The notes beneath the pieces are model-generated. The model did not search any database and was not told the DNA's origin. It was given only the letters and a program-made list of their open reading frames with translations. Made by a program: the position numbers and the translations under genes. Positions 39,001 through 46,830 of a DNA stretch of 64,000 nucleotides are shown one piece after another. Positions within the stretch are counted from its first letter, which is position 1. Each line of letters opens with the position of its first letter. Source of the DNA: Longimicrobiales bacterium (lineage in GTDB: Bacteria > Gemmatimonadota > Gemmatimonadetes > Longimicrobiales > Gaopeijiaceae); assembly GCA_958296005.1 (NCBI GenBank), contig CATQHQ010000001.1, positions 822,134 to 886,133 on the forward strand, read 5' to 3'.

Positions 39001-39258
39001 CCTCTGATCGACTGCGTGCACAAGGTCATGCAGCTGTGGAAGAGGGGGGAGCGGTCCAGGGTGGACGGCTACTTGGGGCGGCGGGGGTTGTGGCACCACG
39101 AGCTGTTCGCACGGGTCGTCCAAGCCGTGATCGAACTGGCCAAGGAGGGCACGGAAGAGCGGGCCGTCCTGGAGTCGATTCAAAACCACCTGATGGCGGC
39201 ACCCCGCGGGGCGGCACGACGCGGGGCCAGAGTTGCCCGACAGGGAAGGCTGTTCTAG
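36064..39258 (+). CDS. DUF1156-domain adenine-specific DNA methyltransferase with zinc ribbon (COG1743)
   Basis: The 1064-residue product starts at GTG 36064. The N-terminal DUF1156 signature HISTLHIWPARRPLAASRA is at residues 38-56. Motif I LLDPFAGGGAIPLEGMRLG is near 130 and motif IV TDPPYYDAIPY near 647. Two Cys pairs (CSDCRYEV and CPSCSSVL) in between form the expected zinc ribbon. This family is linked with DUF499 ATPases in anti-phage islands. It probably methylates adenine in DNA, giving the locus a second, independent methyltransferase. It is followed after 58 bases by the DUF499 gene. Confidence 0.9.
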   Translation: MSDPRGNRTTNRRIADLVLPLRQVSLDSVHEKNVRHGHISTLHIWPARRPLAASRAVLLLTLLKDSGSHDKRAAVLRRMAGHLVEVDDGRGKTKEETRGGICKWGREDGPAVDAFRAEVLEGTGGRVPRLLDPFAGGGAIPLEGMRLGAEVVASELSPTAWFVLRCALHYPHLVVGKRLPLPAFSLADRDFVEAFLKARGLKGAKLRARVDTVWRPANGAPKEASLPVIPSTASEVELAWHVRAWARRVADRVRSEVTGRYPTYAEFEPVTKARPGAEIRGEGPVEDWRRPARVLDPTMTARGAVAGLNEEFDSKYLKDGSNPRWVAKPVVAYLWTRTATCSDCRYEVPLLKTRWLCKKGKKRAWLGAEIRADGTFGVFGTGGAVSATQAGQRTGVGIGETGDETNAGMGTMSRTGATCPSCSSVLTMADLRREGRAGRLGATMTAVVVDGQRGKEYRSPTPEEVKAADVGDEDLQRVWADIPFGLPNEATPMEGSLGIRTTRYGFTTWRSLFTNRQLLALGLFVRQIRKCRDELADYPDEWQEAIVVYLACTLSKFTDYSSSLCSWHKNLEALRQTFARFALPMVWDFCEVNPLSARTGGFAAMTEWLARSIVRAESAVSAAPPPTILRRSAIDCQGSAEYDVICTDPPYYDAIPYSDLMDFFHVWLRRVLHGLSPEIDDVFSEPLGPKWNRETNNGELIDDASRFGGDRQASKKNYEDGMFRAFNRFYEALREDGRLVLVFANKSPAAWETLVSALIRAGFVVTASWPIQTEMQTRQRSMSSAALSSSIWIVCRKRPARTKPGWDHKVLAEMEAKITQRLRDFWDAGIRGPDFVWSATGPALEAFSKHPVVKLADAPGERLTVAEFLRHVRRMVVGFVVNRLLKREGGATDDLDDVTTYYLLHRNDFRLEKAPAGACILYALSCNLADSELAGRLDLLARGGRGGDDGGSGADVRLRPWNLRKGRKLGEPSADGRPPPLIDCVHKVMQLWKRGERSRVDGYLGRRGLWHHELFARVVQAVIELAKEGTEERAVLESIQNHLMAAPRGAARRGARVARQGRLF

Positions 39259-39316
39259 TATCGCCGTCGCGCCGGCTCGGGTCGGCCCCGCGCCCTGTCG
39301 TAAGGAACACCCAGAC

Positions 39317-42300
39317 GTGAAGAGCACAAGCAGAGCCCGCCCCTGGCACGAAGTCGTCCGGCTCAAGGAGGAACTTCGCACCGGCGAGCTGTCCCTGGCC
39401 CAGTTCGCCGCCGACCTGCACGAAGTCGCCCTGGGCCGAGGCAAGCGTCCCGTGTACGAAGACCCGGCGCGCTTCTTCGAGCTGACGTACGCTACCCACG
39501 CGTTGCGGGACCTGGTGCGCGACGTGGCCGGGCGGCTGGCGGGACGGACCACCAAGGCTGTCCGCCAGCTGGAGTTGACCTACGGCGGCGGCAAGACTCA
39601 TACGCTGATCACGCTGTACCACCTCTTCCGGGACCCGGCCTCGCTGCCGAACCTTCCCGCGGTCCACGAGTTCCGCCAACACGTCGGACACGACCTTCCC
39701 CCGGCGTACCCGGCCACGCTCTGCTTCGACAAGATCGACGTCGAGTCGGGCATCCAGAGCGTGCACGGACCTGACGGGCGGACCCGCGATCTGTTGCACC
39801 CGTGGAGCGTGCTTGCGTACCAGTTGGCCGGCGACGACGGACTCCGCGCCATTCACGCCAACGGCCAAGCTCGGGAGCGGGAGACTCCGCCCGCCGAGCC
39901 GCTGCTGGCCGACCTGATCGCCAAGCCGCAGGAGCGGGGACTGTCCACGCTGATCCTGGTGGACGAAGTCCTCATGTACGCACGCGCCAAGGCGGGCATC
40001 GACCCGGTGTGGGGGGACCGCATCCGGGACTTCTTCCAGTACCTGACCCAGGCGGTCGTCAAGGTGGACCGGGCGGCGATGGTCGTATCGCTGCTGGCCA
40101 CGGACCCTCGCAAGCAGGCCGACGACTTGGGCAAGGACCTCATGTCCGCTCTCTTCGACGTGGTGCGCCGGCAGCGGGAAGAGGGCGTCCAGCCAGTCGA
40201 GAAGAAGGATGTGGCCGAAGTGCTGCGTCGCCGCTTCTTCGAGGCGGACGACATCCGCGAGCCGGATGCCTACCGGTCCCACGTCATCGGCGTCGTGCGG
40301 AGCTTGGCCAAGGTGCAGGAGACCACCGACCGCTCCCCTTCCGAAGACGAAGAGCACTTTCTGCGCCACTTTCCGTTCCATCCCAAGCTCACCGACGTCT
40401 TCTACACCTGCTGGACGCAGCTGGAGGGCTTTCAGCGCACGAGGGGCATCCTACGGACGCTGGCCACGGCGCTGCGCGAGGCGGAGAAGTGGGACACCAG
40501 CCCATTGGTCGGTCCAGCGACGCTGCTGTCGGCGCCCGGCGAATCGAAGCTGTCGGAAGCGGTGCGCGAGCTGGCAGGAACCGCGACGATGGAGTCTGCC
40601 GAGGGCAAGAAGGTCGAGTGGGCGCCGCTGCTTGAAAAGGAGCTGGAGAAGGCGCGCGATATCCAGAACGAGATTCCCGCGCTGGACGCCGGACGCGAGG
40701 CCGAGCAGGCGGTGGTCGCCGTCTTCCTTCACTCGCAACCGGTGGGTCACAAGATCCAAACGCAGCCCCTGCGACGTGCGATCGGTGCCGGTGCACCAGA
40801 CCAAATCGAGCTCGACAAAGCCCTGATCCGCTGGCGCGACGTTTCCTGGTTCCTCGACGACGAAGACGCGGGCTCCCACGAGCCCGGCAGCCAGCAGCTG
40901 CCCACGGACTGGCGGCTGGGCAACCGCCCCAATCTGCGCCAGATGCACGACGACGCATGCAAGAACCGGGTCACTGCCGAGTCGGTGGACGACTTCCTGC
41001 GGGATGCCGTGCGCAAGAACAAGTCCTTGACCGACGGTGCCTCTGCTGCGGGCGTCAAGGTGCACCGGATGCCCGGGTCGCCCAAAGACGTGGCCGACGA
41101 CCTGAACTTCCGCTATGTGCTGCTGGGTGCCGAGGCCGCCTCCCTGTCGGGCAAGCCCAGCCCCATGGCGCGGAGCTTCCTGGAGACCAAGGGCAAGGAC
41201 CGCCCCCGCGTGAACCGCAATGCGCTCGTGGTGGTCGCGCCGTCGCGGGATGGGCTGGAGGCGGTGCGCGGCGAGATCCGCGCGCTCCTGGGCTGGGAGG
41301 AAGTCAAGAACCAGCTGTCGGGCCACGAAGTGGACGCGATTAGGCAAGAACGCCTTCGCCGCAGGCTTGCCGAGGCGCGCCGTCGCATCCCCGAGACCGT
41401 GCGGGCGGCGTACTCCATCGTCACGACTTTCGGCAAGGACGGCCAGGTCCACGCCTTCAAGCTGGCCGCCGCCGCCCGGCCTCTCTTTCTGGAGGTCAAG
41501 AACGACCACCGCTCCCGCATTCAGGAGACGGCGGTCAACGCCGAAGCCCTTCTGCCCGAGGGTCCCTACGACCTGTGGCGCGACGACGAGGAGTCGCGCT
41601 TCGTCAAGGACCTGGCCACCGCCTTCGCCCGCCACCCCCGGCTGCCCAAGGCCCTGAACCCCGACCTGCTTCTGGACACCGTCCTGCAGGGCGTCGAGGG
41701 CGGCCAGTTTGTGGCGCGCCTCATCCGCCCGGACCGCAGCTTCCGCACTTGGTGGCGCGAACCCGTGCCGTCCGAGGTGCGCAACGAGGCGCAGTTGGAA
41801 GTAGTGCTGCCGGGGAAAGTGACGCTGGAACGGCTGCACGCCGGATTGCTGACGCCCGGCAAGTCGCCCGACCTGTGGCCCGAGGAGGACGACGGCGACG
41901 CTGCGCCGGTCCTAACCATGGCCCGCTTGGCCGAGTACTTCGCCGGCGGCTACGAAGCCCGGATCCCAGCGGAGGACTACGACGAGTTCGCGGTCGTCCC
42001 CAAGTGCTCGGAAGCCGCGCTGGACGAAGCAGTATGCGCAGGCGTGGAGCAGGGAATCGTCTGGCTGGTCAGCGGCCCGGCCTCCGTCTGGCGCGAGCCT
42101 GTTCCCCACGGCGCTCTGAACCCCACTGCGGAACTCCGCTCCCCGCCCGAGGCCGTGGCAGCCGGGGATCTCACGCAAGAGATCCTTCCCGACGCCTGGC
42201 GAGACGGCAAGACCAACGGGGTTGCCCTTGCCCAAGCCGTGTCTATTGGGCGCGGCTATACCGTGCCCTGGCCGCTCATGGCCCAGGCCATCAAGGACTC

Positions 42301-42643
42301 GGTACGCTACGAATGGCTCAACTTGTCCCAGGACAGCGGGCCTTTGAACTGCGGCTGGGATCAGGCAGGACGCATCGTGCTGGAGCGGCCGTCGGTCTCC
42401 GGCTCCGGGAGAACGCCCTGCGAGTCTCTCTTCCCGACCCCGCCCGCCGCCGGCACCGTGGCCTTGGAACCCAGCCAAGTCCAGGACCTGGCCGACGTGA
42501 TCCCCGAGCTTCTGGCAGCCGGCCCCGCCGCCGATCTGCGCTTCCATGTCCGCGCCGAGGCAGCGGGCGAGCTGGACGCCGCCGAACGAGCCGCCCTGGA
42601 TGTCCTGCTGGCCAAAGTGGCGGACGGGATGAAGGTGGGCTGA
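39317..42643 (+). CDS. DUF499 AAA+ ATPase (COG1483, PglY/BrxC-related)
   Basis: The 1108-residue product has Walker A YGGGKTHTL near residue 89, preceded by the conserved KAVRQLELT strand, and Walker B TLILVDEVLMYA near 213. DUF499 ATPases partner DUF1156 methyltransferases, and the related PglY/BrxC proteins are core to BREX. GTG 39317 is preferred: it clears the previous gene and follows AAGGA by ten bases, and conserved sequence (RPWHEVVRLKEEL) begins at residue 9. Its last 20 codons are homologous to the orphan fragment at 46385-46452. The stop is followed by 280 bases without a confident gene. Confidence 0.88.
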   Translation: MKSTSRARPWHEVVRLKEELRTGELSLAQFAADLHEVALGRGKRPVYEDPARFFELTYATHALRDLVRDVAGRLAGRTTKAVRQLELTYGGGKTHTLITLYHLFRDPASLPNLPAVHEFRQHVGHDLPPAYPATLCFDKIDVESGIQSVHGPDGRTRDLLHPWSVLAYQLAGDDGLRAIHANGQARERETPPAEPLLADLIAKPQERGLSTLILVDEVLMYARAKAGIDPVWGDRIRDFFQYLTQAVVKVDRAAMVVSLLATDPRKQADDLGKDLMSALFDVVRRQREEGVQPVEKKDVAEVLRRRFFEADDIREPDAYRSHVIGVVRSLAKVQETTDRSPSEDEEHFLRHFPFHPKLTDVFYTCWTQLEGFQRTRGILRTLATALREAEKWDTSPLVGPATLLSAPGESKLSEAVRELAGTATMESAEGKKVEWAPLLEKELEKARDIQNEIPALDAGREAEQAVVAVFLHSQPVGHKIQTQPLRRAIGAGAPDQIELDKALIRWRDVSWFLDDEDAGSHEPGSQQLPTDWRLGNRPNLRQMHDDACKNRVTAESVDDFLRDAVRKNKSLTDGASAAGVKVHRMPGSPKDVADDLNFRYVLLGAEAASLSGKPSPMARSFLETKGKDRPRVNRNALVVVAPSRDGLEAVRGEIRALLGWEEVKNQLSGHEVDAIRQERLRRRLAEARRRIPETVRAAYSIVTTFGKDGQVHAFKLAAAARPLFLEVKNDHRSRIQETAVNAEALLPEGPYDLWRDDEESRFVKDLATAFARHPRLPKALNPDLLLDTVLQGVEGGQFVARLIRPDRSFRTWWREPVPSEVRNEAQLEVVLPGKVTLERLHAGLLTPGKSPDLWPEEDDGDAAPVLTMARLAEYFAGGYEARIPAEDYDEFAVVPKCSEAALDEAVCAGVEQGIVWLVSGPASVWREPVPHGALNPTAELRSPPEAVAAGDLTQEILPDAWRDGKTNGVALAQAVSIGRGYTVPWPLMAQAIKDSVRYEWLNLSQDSGPLNCGWDQAGRIVLERPSVSGSGRTPCESLFPTPPAAGTVALEPSQVQDLADVIPELLAAGPAADLRFHVRAEAAGELDAAERAALDVLLAKVADGMKVG

Positions 42644-42923
42644 TCAAGGGTCGCTAAAGGCTGGATGGTCCCTGCTGTTGACCACTGATTGCCCGGACGC
42701 CACATTTTGGAGAGAGTCCCACGGGTACGCCGGCGATTGGCCCCGGCATCCGAGCCAGAACCTTCCCATCGAGGCCCCCTTGCCGCATTCTAGTCTTGAC
42801 TCCGCGCCGAGCGACGCCAGCCCCGCGAGGGTCCTGGCTCCCTATGACCACTCCGTCGGCCCCACGACATCGATCGCAGGACCGACCGACGATCCAGTTG
42901 CAACTCACCCTTCCGTTGTCCCT
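42644..42923 (+). other. Spacer between the DUF499 and DUF262 genes
   Basis: This stretch separates the methyltransferase/ATPase part of the island from the DUF262 triad. The DUF262 frame stays open back to a TTG at 42678, which would add 82 residues of low-complexity, poorly conserved-looking sequence (rich in P, S, A and D). I saw no clear promoter or terminator. It is either a real N-terminal extension or a leader carrying the promoter for the triad. Confidence 0.5.
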
Positions 42924-44051
42924 ATGGAGCAACCGAAGGAGGAGGGGATCGAAGAAGGATACGGCGTGGAGGAAGAGAATCTGGAAGATGATGTCCCTGG
43001 GATTGTAAAGCCGTTCGATCCCTCCAAGATATCCATCTCGACCAAGACGCCCATTGTTGATCTCGTGATTAAGCGGCTGCAGTACGACGAGATCGATCTC
43101 AATCCCGACTTTCAACGCAACGCTGGCATATGGGACCGTACTAGACAGAGCCGGCTGATCGAATCGCTGCTGCTGCGTATTCCTCTTCCGGTGTTCTATA
43201 TGGCGGCCGACAAAGACAACAAATGGCAAGTCGTCGATGGGCTTCAACGTCTCTATTCGATCAAGAGTTTTGTGCTCGACAAGACCCTGAAGCTCCATAA
43301 GATGGAATACCTTTCACGTTTTGAGAGATTTACCTACGACGATCTCCCTCGAAACATGCAACGGCGAATTGACGAGACTCAACTTGCCTTCCACGTGATT
43401 GACGCGGGCACTCCACCCGCTGTGATGTTTAATGTCTTTAAGCGCGTCAATACGGGCGGCAAGCCGCTCACGCCTCAGGAGATCAGACATGCCCTCAACC
43501 CTGGACCGGCACGCGATCTTGTGAACGAACTAGCCGAGAGCGAGGAGTTTCGTCTTGCCACTGATTATAGCATAAGCCCTAAGAGGATGGCGGATCGCGA
43601 ATGCGCGCTGCGTTTTATAGCGTTCTACAGTCAAGATATGACTTCCTACGGCGGCCACCTGGATGCGTTCTTGACTGACGGCATGAGGCACATCAACCTA
43701 GACATGAATGAGACCGAGAAGGAGGAACTGCGACGTGCCTTTTTCAGGTCCATGCGCCTCGCTAGAGAACTTTTCGGCGACAACGCGTTTCGAAAGCCCC
43801 GTAGTTCTGGTCGGAGAAGCGTTGTCAACAAGCCGTTGTTTGAAGCTTTGTCGGTTGCGTTAGCCCGGGTACAGGAGTCCAAACATGCCGTGCTAAACGA
43901 TCGAAAGGATGCCCTAAACGAGATGTTCACGGGACTCATGGCGGATCAAGATTTTTTTGCGAGTATTTCGATTGGCACCCAGTCGACCGAACGGGTCCAG
44001 GCTAGGTTCCGACGTGTCAAACAAGTCATTGACGAGGTGCTAGATGATTAA
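42924..44051 (+). CDS. DUF262 (ParB-like/GmrS-like) domain protein
   Basis: The 375-residue product has the DUF262 fold signatures: LNPDFQRNAGIWDRTRQSRL, the nucleotide-handling WQVVDGLQRLYSI, and FKRVNTGGKPLTPQEIRHAL. DUF262 domains occur in GmrSD type IV restriction enzymes and many other defence proteins. The C-terminal HNH (DUF1524) half found in GmrSD is absent, so the cleaving activity, if any, is elsewhere. ATG 42924 (MEQPKEEGIEEG) was chosen because conserved sequence starts soon after. It overlaps the next gene by 8 bases and is more AT-rich than the upstream operon. Confidence 0.82.
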   Translation: MEQPKEEGIEEGYGVEEENLEDDVPGIVKPFDPSKISISTKTPIVDLVIKRLQYDEIDLNPDFQRNAGIWDRTRQSRLIESLLLRIPLPVFYMAADKDNKWQVVDGLQRLYSIKSFVLDKTLKLHKMEYLSRFERFTYDDLPRNMQRRIDETQLAFHVIDAGTPPAVMFNVFKRVNTGGKPLTPQEIRHALNPGPARDLVNELAESEEFRLATDYSISPKRMADRECALRFIAFYSQDMTSYGGHLDAFLTDGMRHINLDMNETEKEELRRAFFRSMRLARELFGDNAFRKPRSSGRRSVVNKPLFEALSVALARVQESKHAVLNDRKDALNEMFTGLMADQDFFASISIGTQSTERVQARFRRVKQVIDEVLDD

Positions 44052-45207
44052 GACGCTTTGCTTGCGCAATTTTAAGTGCTTTGATGACGCAACATTCGAT
44101 CTTGGCAAAATCACTCTCCTTGCCGGCCTAAATGGTACCGGCAAAAGCAGCGTCATCCAGGGCTTGTTGGCTCTTCGCAAGTTTGGCAGTTCGCCAGAAA
44201 GCAAGATCTGGCATGGACCGCTTATCGACATCGGATCCTTCGGCGATGTCCTCCACGCTGGGGCCGAAGACGACCAAATTGAATTAAGGATACTGGTTGA
44301 AGACGGTACAGAACTCTGGAGCGAGAGTGGCCGAGATGGTACATCGTTTTATTGGAGACCCCCTCATTGGGTTGATCAGGATGACGGACAAGCCGAGGTC
44401 GATCCGATCTATCACGCAATCTTATCCGATGCCACAGTCCCGCCGAAGTCGCTCTTTCGCGAATCGATGTTCTACTTGTCGGCCGACCGGCTCGGTCCTC
44501 GCAAGACACTGCCTTTCAGGGCGGACGACGATGCCGCGGGCACGCCGCTAGGAAAGCGCGGCGAGCACGTCCTATGGTTTCTCGGACAGCATGAGGGCGA
44601 CATTGTAGCTCCTGCGCTGCGTCGTCCGGGAACGGCGAGTAATACACTCGCTGATCAGGCGAACGCATGGCTTGCTACGGTTAGCCCCGATGTCAGGCTT
44701 GCCTTTAGGTCGGTACCGGAAGCTGACTTGGCAGTAGCCGGCTACTCGTTCAAGCAGAAGGGGGACGTAAGGACCCAGCCGTTTCGAGCAACGAACGTCG
44801 GCTTTGGTGTGAGCTATGCTCTTCCTCCTATAGTGGCGTTGCTGGCCGCTCAAGACGACGACTTGGTGATCATTGAGAACCCAGAGGCCCATTTGCACCC
44901 CGGGGGACAGACGAGCATCGCCGAACTCGCCGCAAGAGCCGCGGCGGATGACAGGCAGGTCATCTTGGAGACGCACAGCGATCACGTGCTCGATGGCATC
45001 CGACTGGCGGTGGCGGAGCAAGTAGTGTCTGCTGAAGACGTGGCGATCTATTTCTTCCGACGTGATGATGCGGGCGTTCAGGTTACTGTTCCGAAGATTC
45101 ATAGTGACGGCAGCCTGGATTCTTGGCCCGAGGGATTCTTTGATCAGCAGGAGAGGAATCTGGCTCGGCTGATAGGACTTCGACGAAGTGCCGGCGGTGA
45201 CAGTTGA
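44044..45207 (+). CDS. AAA family ATPase, DUF3696-type (OLD/SMC-like)
   Basis: The 387-residue product opens with LRNFKCFDDATFDLGKITLL and Walker A AGLNGTGKSSVIQGL near residue 28. An ABC-like signature region leads to Walker B DLVIIENPEAHLHPGG near 280, and a His-switch ILETHSDHVLDGIR follows. A C-terminal extension (DVAIYFFRRDDAGV) matches DUF3696. Such stand-alone ATPases commonly power defence complexes together with a separate effector. It is tightly coupled to both neighbours (8-base and 4-base overlaps), which implies a three-protein complex. Confidence 0.85.
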   Translation: MIKTLCLRNFKCFDDATFDLGKITLLAGLNGTGKSSVIQGLLALRKFGSSPESKIWHGPLIDIGSFGDVLHAGAEDDQIELRILVEDGTELWSESGRDGTSFYWRPPHWVDQDDGQAEVDPIYHAILSDATVPPKSLFRESMFYLSADRLGPRKTLPFRADDDAAGTPLGKRGEHVLWFLGQHEGDIVAPALRRPGTASNTLADQANAWLATVSPDVRLAFRSVPEADLAVAGYSFKQKGDVRTQPFRATNVGFGVSYALPPIVALLAAQDDDLVIIENPEAHLHPGGQTSIAELAARAAADDRQVILETHSDHVLDGIRLAVAEQVVSAEDVAIYFFRRDDAGVQVTVPKIHSDGSLDSWPEGFFDQQERNLARLIGLRRSAGGDS

Positions 45208-46163
45208 GGGTAGTATTCAACGAGCTCTCAGCGGCCGCGGTGGCGCGGTCGAGGCACGAGGGACGCAAACGCTGGGAGGAGATGATCATGGGTGCTGTGG
45301 CTATCGCCGATGGCCAACCGCTTGACCTTCTGGCGGTTCGGAGCTGTAACCTGTTTGGCATGTCGATTAGCCCAGGATACACAGTGTTTGACTGGTTGCG
45401 TGATGTCGATCGGGACTTGAGGATATGGTTCTCTCAGATCACAACTAAGACTGGACTGGGGGAACATGTCGACGCGGCGGTGAAGGACCGCTTCTACGCG
45501 TCTGAGTTTCATGTGCAAGCTAGTGAAAGTCAGAGCCGAGAGATCGAGGCGCGCGGCTTGGGGTTGGCCTATCTGTTGGACGGCGTAGCTGTGAGCTTAG
45601 CTTCCGAGGAAAGATGGCGCCGGTGTGTGGTCATCATTTCCCACCGGTGGCTTGATGAGGAGGAACAGGAACATAGTGACGAGGTCGAGGTGGTGAACGT
45701 GTCGGAGCGATCGAACGTCAAAGCTGCCGCGAACAGACTTTATCGACAGTGGCAGAGTGCTATGGCAGGTCAGCAGTCGGCCATAAGCAGAGTTCGCTCG
45801 CTTGGTGGTGTCTTTCCACACTTGGTGCTTGGCATGGATGTCGAGAGTCAGTTTCAGGCGCTTGCCGCGGATGTTCAACGGGTTATTCGGGGCAAGTTCA
45901 TAGAACTGGATGGTGCGGTTCGGGAGTGGCGACGCGTGGGTGCTCCCTTGCCGAAGTTGCCGGGGATTAGGTCAGAGGGGAAAGCGACCATGGGCAAGTA
46001 CGGTGAGAATCGGGTCCATCGTGATCGACGTGGAGCGAATGCTACTTACAAGCTTCACGTGAGTGCAGGTAGCTATCGCATTCACTTTCGAGTGGAGTCG
46101 GGACAGAAGGTCATCGAGGTAGGCTACGTAGGAAAGCATCTGCCGACAAAGAAATTCCACTGA
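45204..46163 (+). CDS. Uncharacterised protein with a C-terminal RelE/ParE-like segment
   Basis: The 319-residue product starts at TTG 45204 in a TTGA overlap with the ATPase stop. I do not recognise the first 260 residues. The end of the protein (GSYRIHFRVESGQKVIEVGY, then VGKHLPTKKFH) has the strand pattern of RelE/ParE-type toxins, where an R-x-R/I-x-F strand is followed by a hydrophobic strand and a basic tail. If right, this is the effector of the DUF262-ATPase pair, with a ribonuclease-like or other toxic activity. The resemblance is by eye only. Confidence 0.5.
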   Translation: MRVVFNELSAAAVARSRHEGRKRWEEMIMGAVAIADGQPLDLLAVRSCNLFGMSISPGYTVFDWLRDVDRDLRIWFSQITTKTGLGEHVDAAVKDRFYASEFHVQASESQSREIEARGLGLAYLLDGVAVSLASEERWRRCVVIISHRWLDEEEQEHSDEVEVVNVSERSNVKAAANRLYRQWQSAMAGQQSAISRVRSLGGVFPHLVLGMDVESQFQALAADVQRVIRGKFIELDGAVREWRRVGAPLPKLPGIRSEGKATMGKYGENRVHRDRRGANATYKLHVSAGSYRIHFRVESGQKVIEVGYVGKHLPTKKFH

Positions 46164-46188
46164 ACCAGGCTGGAGGCCGGTCGGCCAG

Positions 46189-46387
46189 TCAGTTTATCCC
46201 CACCCGCCCTCGCACATCCTCCAGTATCCTGGGCGAGTCGTAGCCCACGCCGTCCTTGAACACCACCGTGACGTTGCGGATCCTCGACGGGTCGGCAGTG
46301 AGGTCGCCGGTCATGACGACCAAGTCGGCGATCTTGCCGGCCTCGACCGTGCCTAGGTCGTCGAACACGTCCAACACGCGGGCACCG
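46189..46387 (-). pseudogene. Truncated 3' end of an amidohydrolase gene (partial duplicate)
   Basis: Bases 46196-46387 align without gaps to 47333-47524, the last 64 codons of the intact amidohydrolase; I count 12 mismatches in 192 positions by eye. The protein fragment (GARVLDVFDDLGTVEAGKI onwards) keeps its frame and ends at a new stop at 46189. No catalytic residues and no start are present, so it is a remnant. Its truncated 5' side is fused directly to a DUF499 tail. Confidence 0.92.
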
Positions 46388-46452
46388 AACAAGCCGCTCT
46401 GGATAGCCTGCTGGCCAAAGTGGCGGATGGGATGGGCTTGAAGGACGTCTAG
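46385..46452 (+). pseudogene. Orphan last codons of a second DUF499 gene
   Basis: Bases 46385-46434 match 42582-42631 at the end of the intact DUF499 gene with 5 mismatches in 50 by eye. Read in the same frame the fragment encodes EQAALDSLLAKVADGMGLKD and then V and a stop at 46450-46452, against ERAALDVLLAKVADGMKVG in the intact gene. Codon-level differences and a different C-terminus show it comes from a diverged allele, not a recent copy. Everything upstream of this tail is missing. Confidence 0.85.
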
Positions 46453-46485
46453 ACGGCAAGCGGCACGGTTGGCGTACGCACGTCG

Positions 46486-46815
46486 CTAGGTAGGGTAGTC
46501 CAGCCAGTTCGGCGCAAAACTGACAGGGACGCTCGGCACCATACGCCAAACGGTGACGGCACCGCGCTGACTTCCCGGCGGATCGGGCACGACGCCATCC
46601 TCCAGCATTGACGCGATAAACAGCCTCTTGGCTTCATCAAGATGACGAAGCGCTTGTTCCGGCGTGTCGCCATGGCTCTCGCAGCCCGGGAGCTCGGCTA
46701 CGCGGGCCATGTAGCAGGCAGAGCCGTCGGCACAGAGCTCAGGCGTTACCGCCACCGAATAGGGTTGACCAACGTAGTACTCAAGATCACCGCATTGACG
46801 CCAGTAGCTTTTCAT
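46486..46815 (-). CDS. HicB-like antitoxin domain protein (no HicA partner seen)
   Basis: The 109-residue product contains YMARVAELPGCESHGDTPEQ followed by ALRHLDEAKRLFI and GVVPDPP, the partially degraded RNase-H-like fold of HicB antitoxins. The usual HicA toxin gene is absent on either side, and the C-terminus lacks an obvious ribbon-helix-helix. It may be an orphan left after island rearrangement, or a stand-alone regulator. The ATG at 46815 follows a GGAG and precedes the conserved region. Confidence 0.75.
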   Translation of the reverse strand: MKSYWRQCGDLEYYVGQPYSVAVTPELCADGSACYMARVAELPGCESHGDTPEQALRHLDEAKRLFIASMLEDGVVPDPPGSQRGAVTVWRMVPSVPVSFAPNWLDYPT

Positions 46816-46830
46816 CTCCAGTCATTCCAT

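Noticed and set aside
25534..42643. Canonical DISARM or BREX system
   Set aside because: Helicase and methyltransferases resemble parts of these systems, but DrmA, DrmB, DrmC, PglZ, BrxA/B and BrxL were not found among the genes.
46256..46441. Small rightward gene over the scar
   Set aside because: It is the antisense reading of the amidohydrolase fragment running out of frame into the DUF499 tail; the same antisense frame appears at 47393 over the intact gene.
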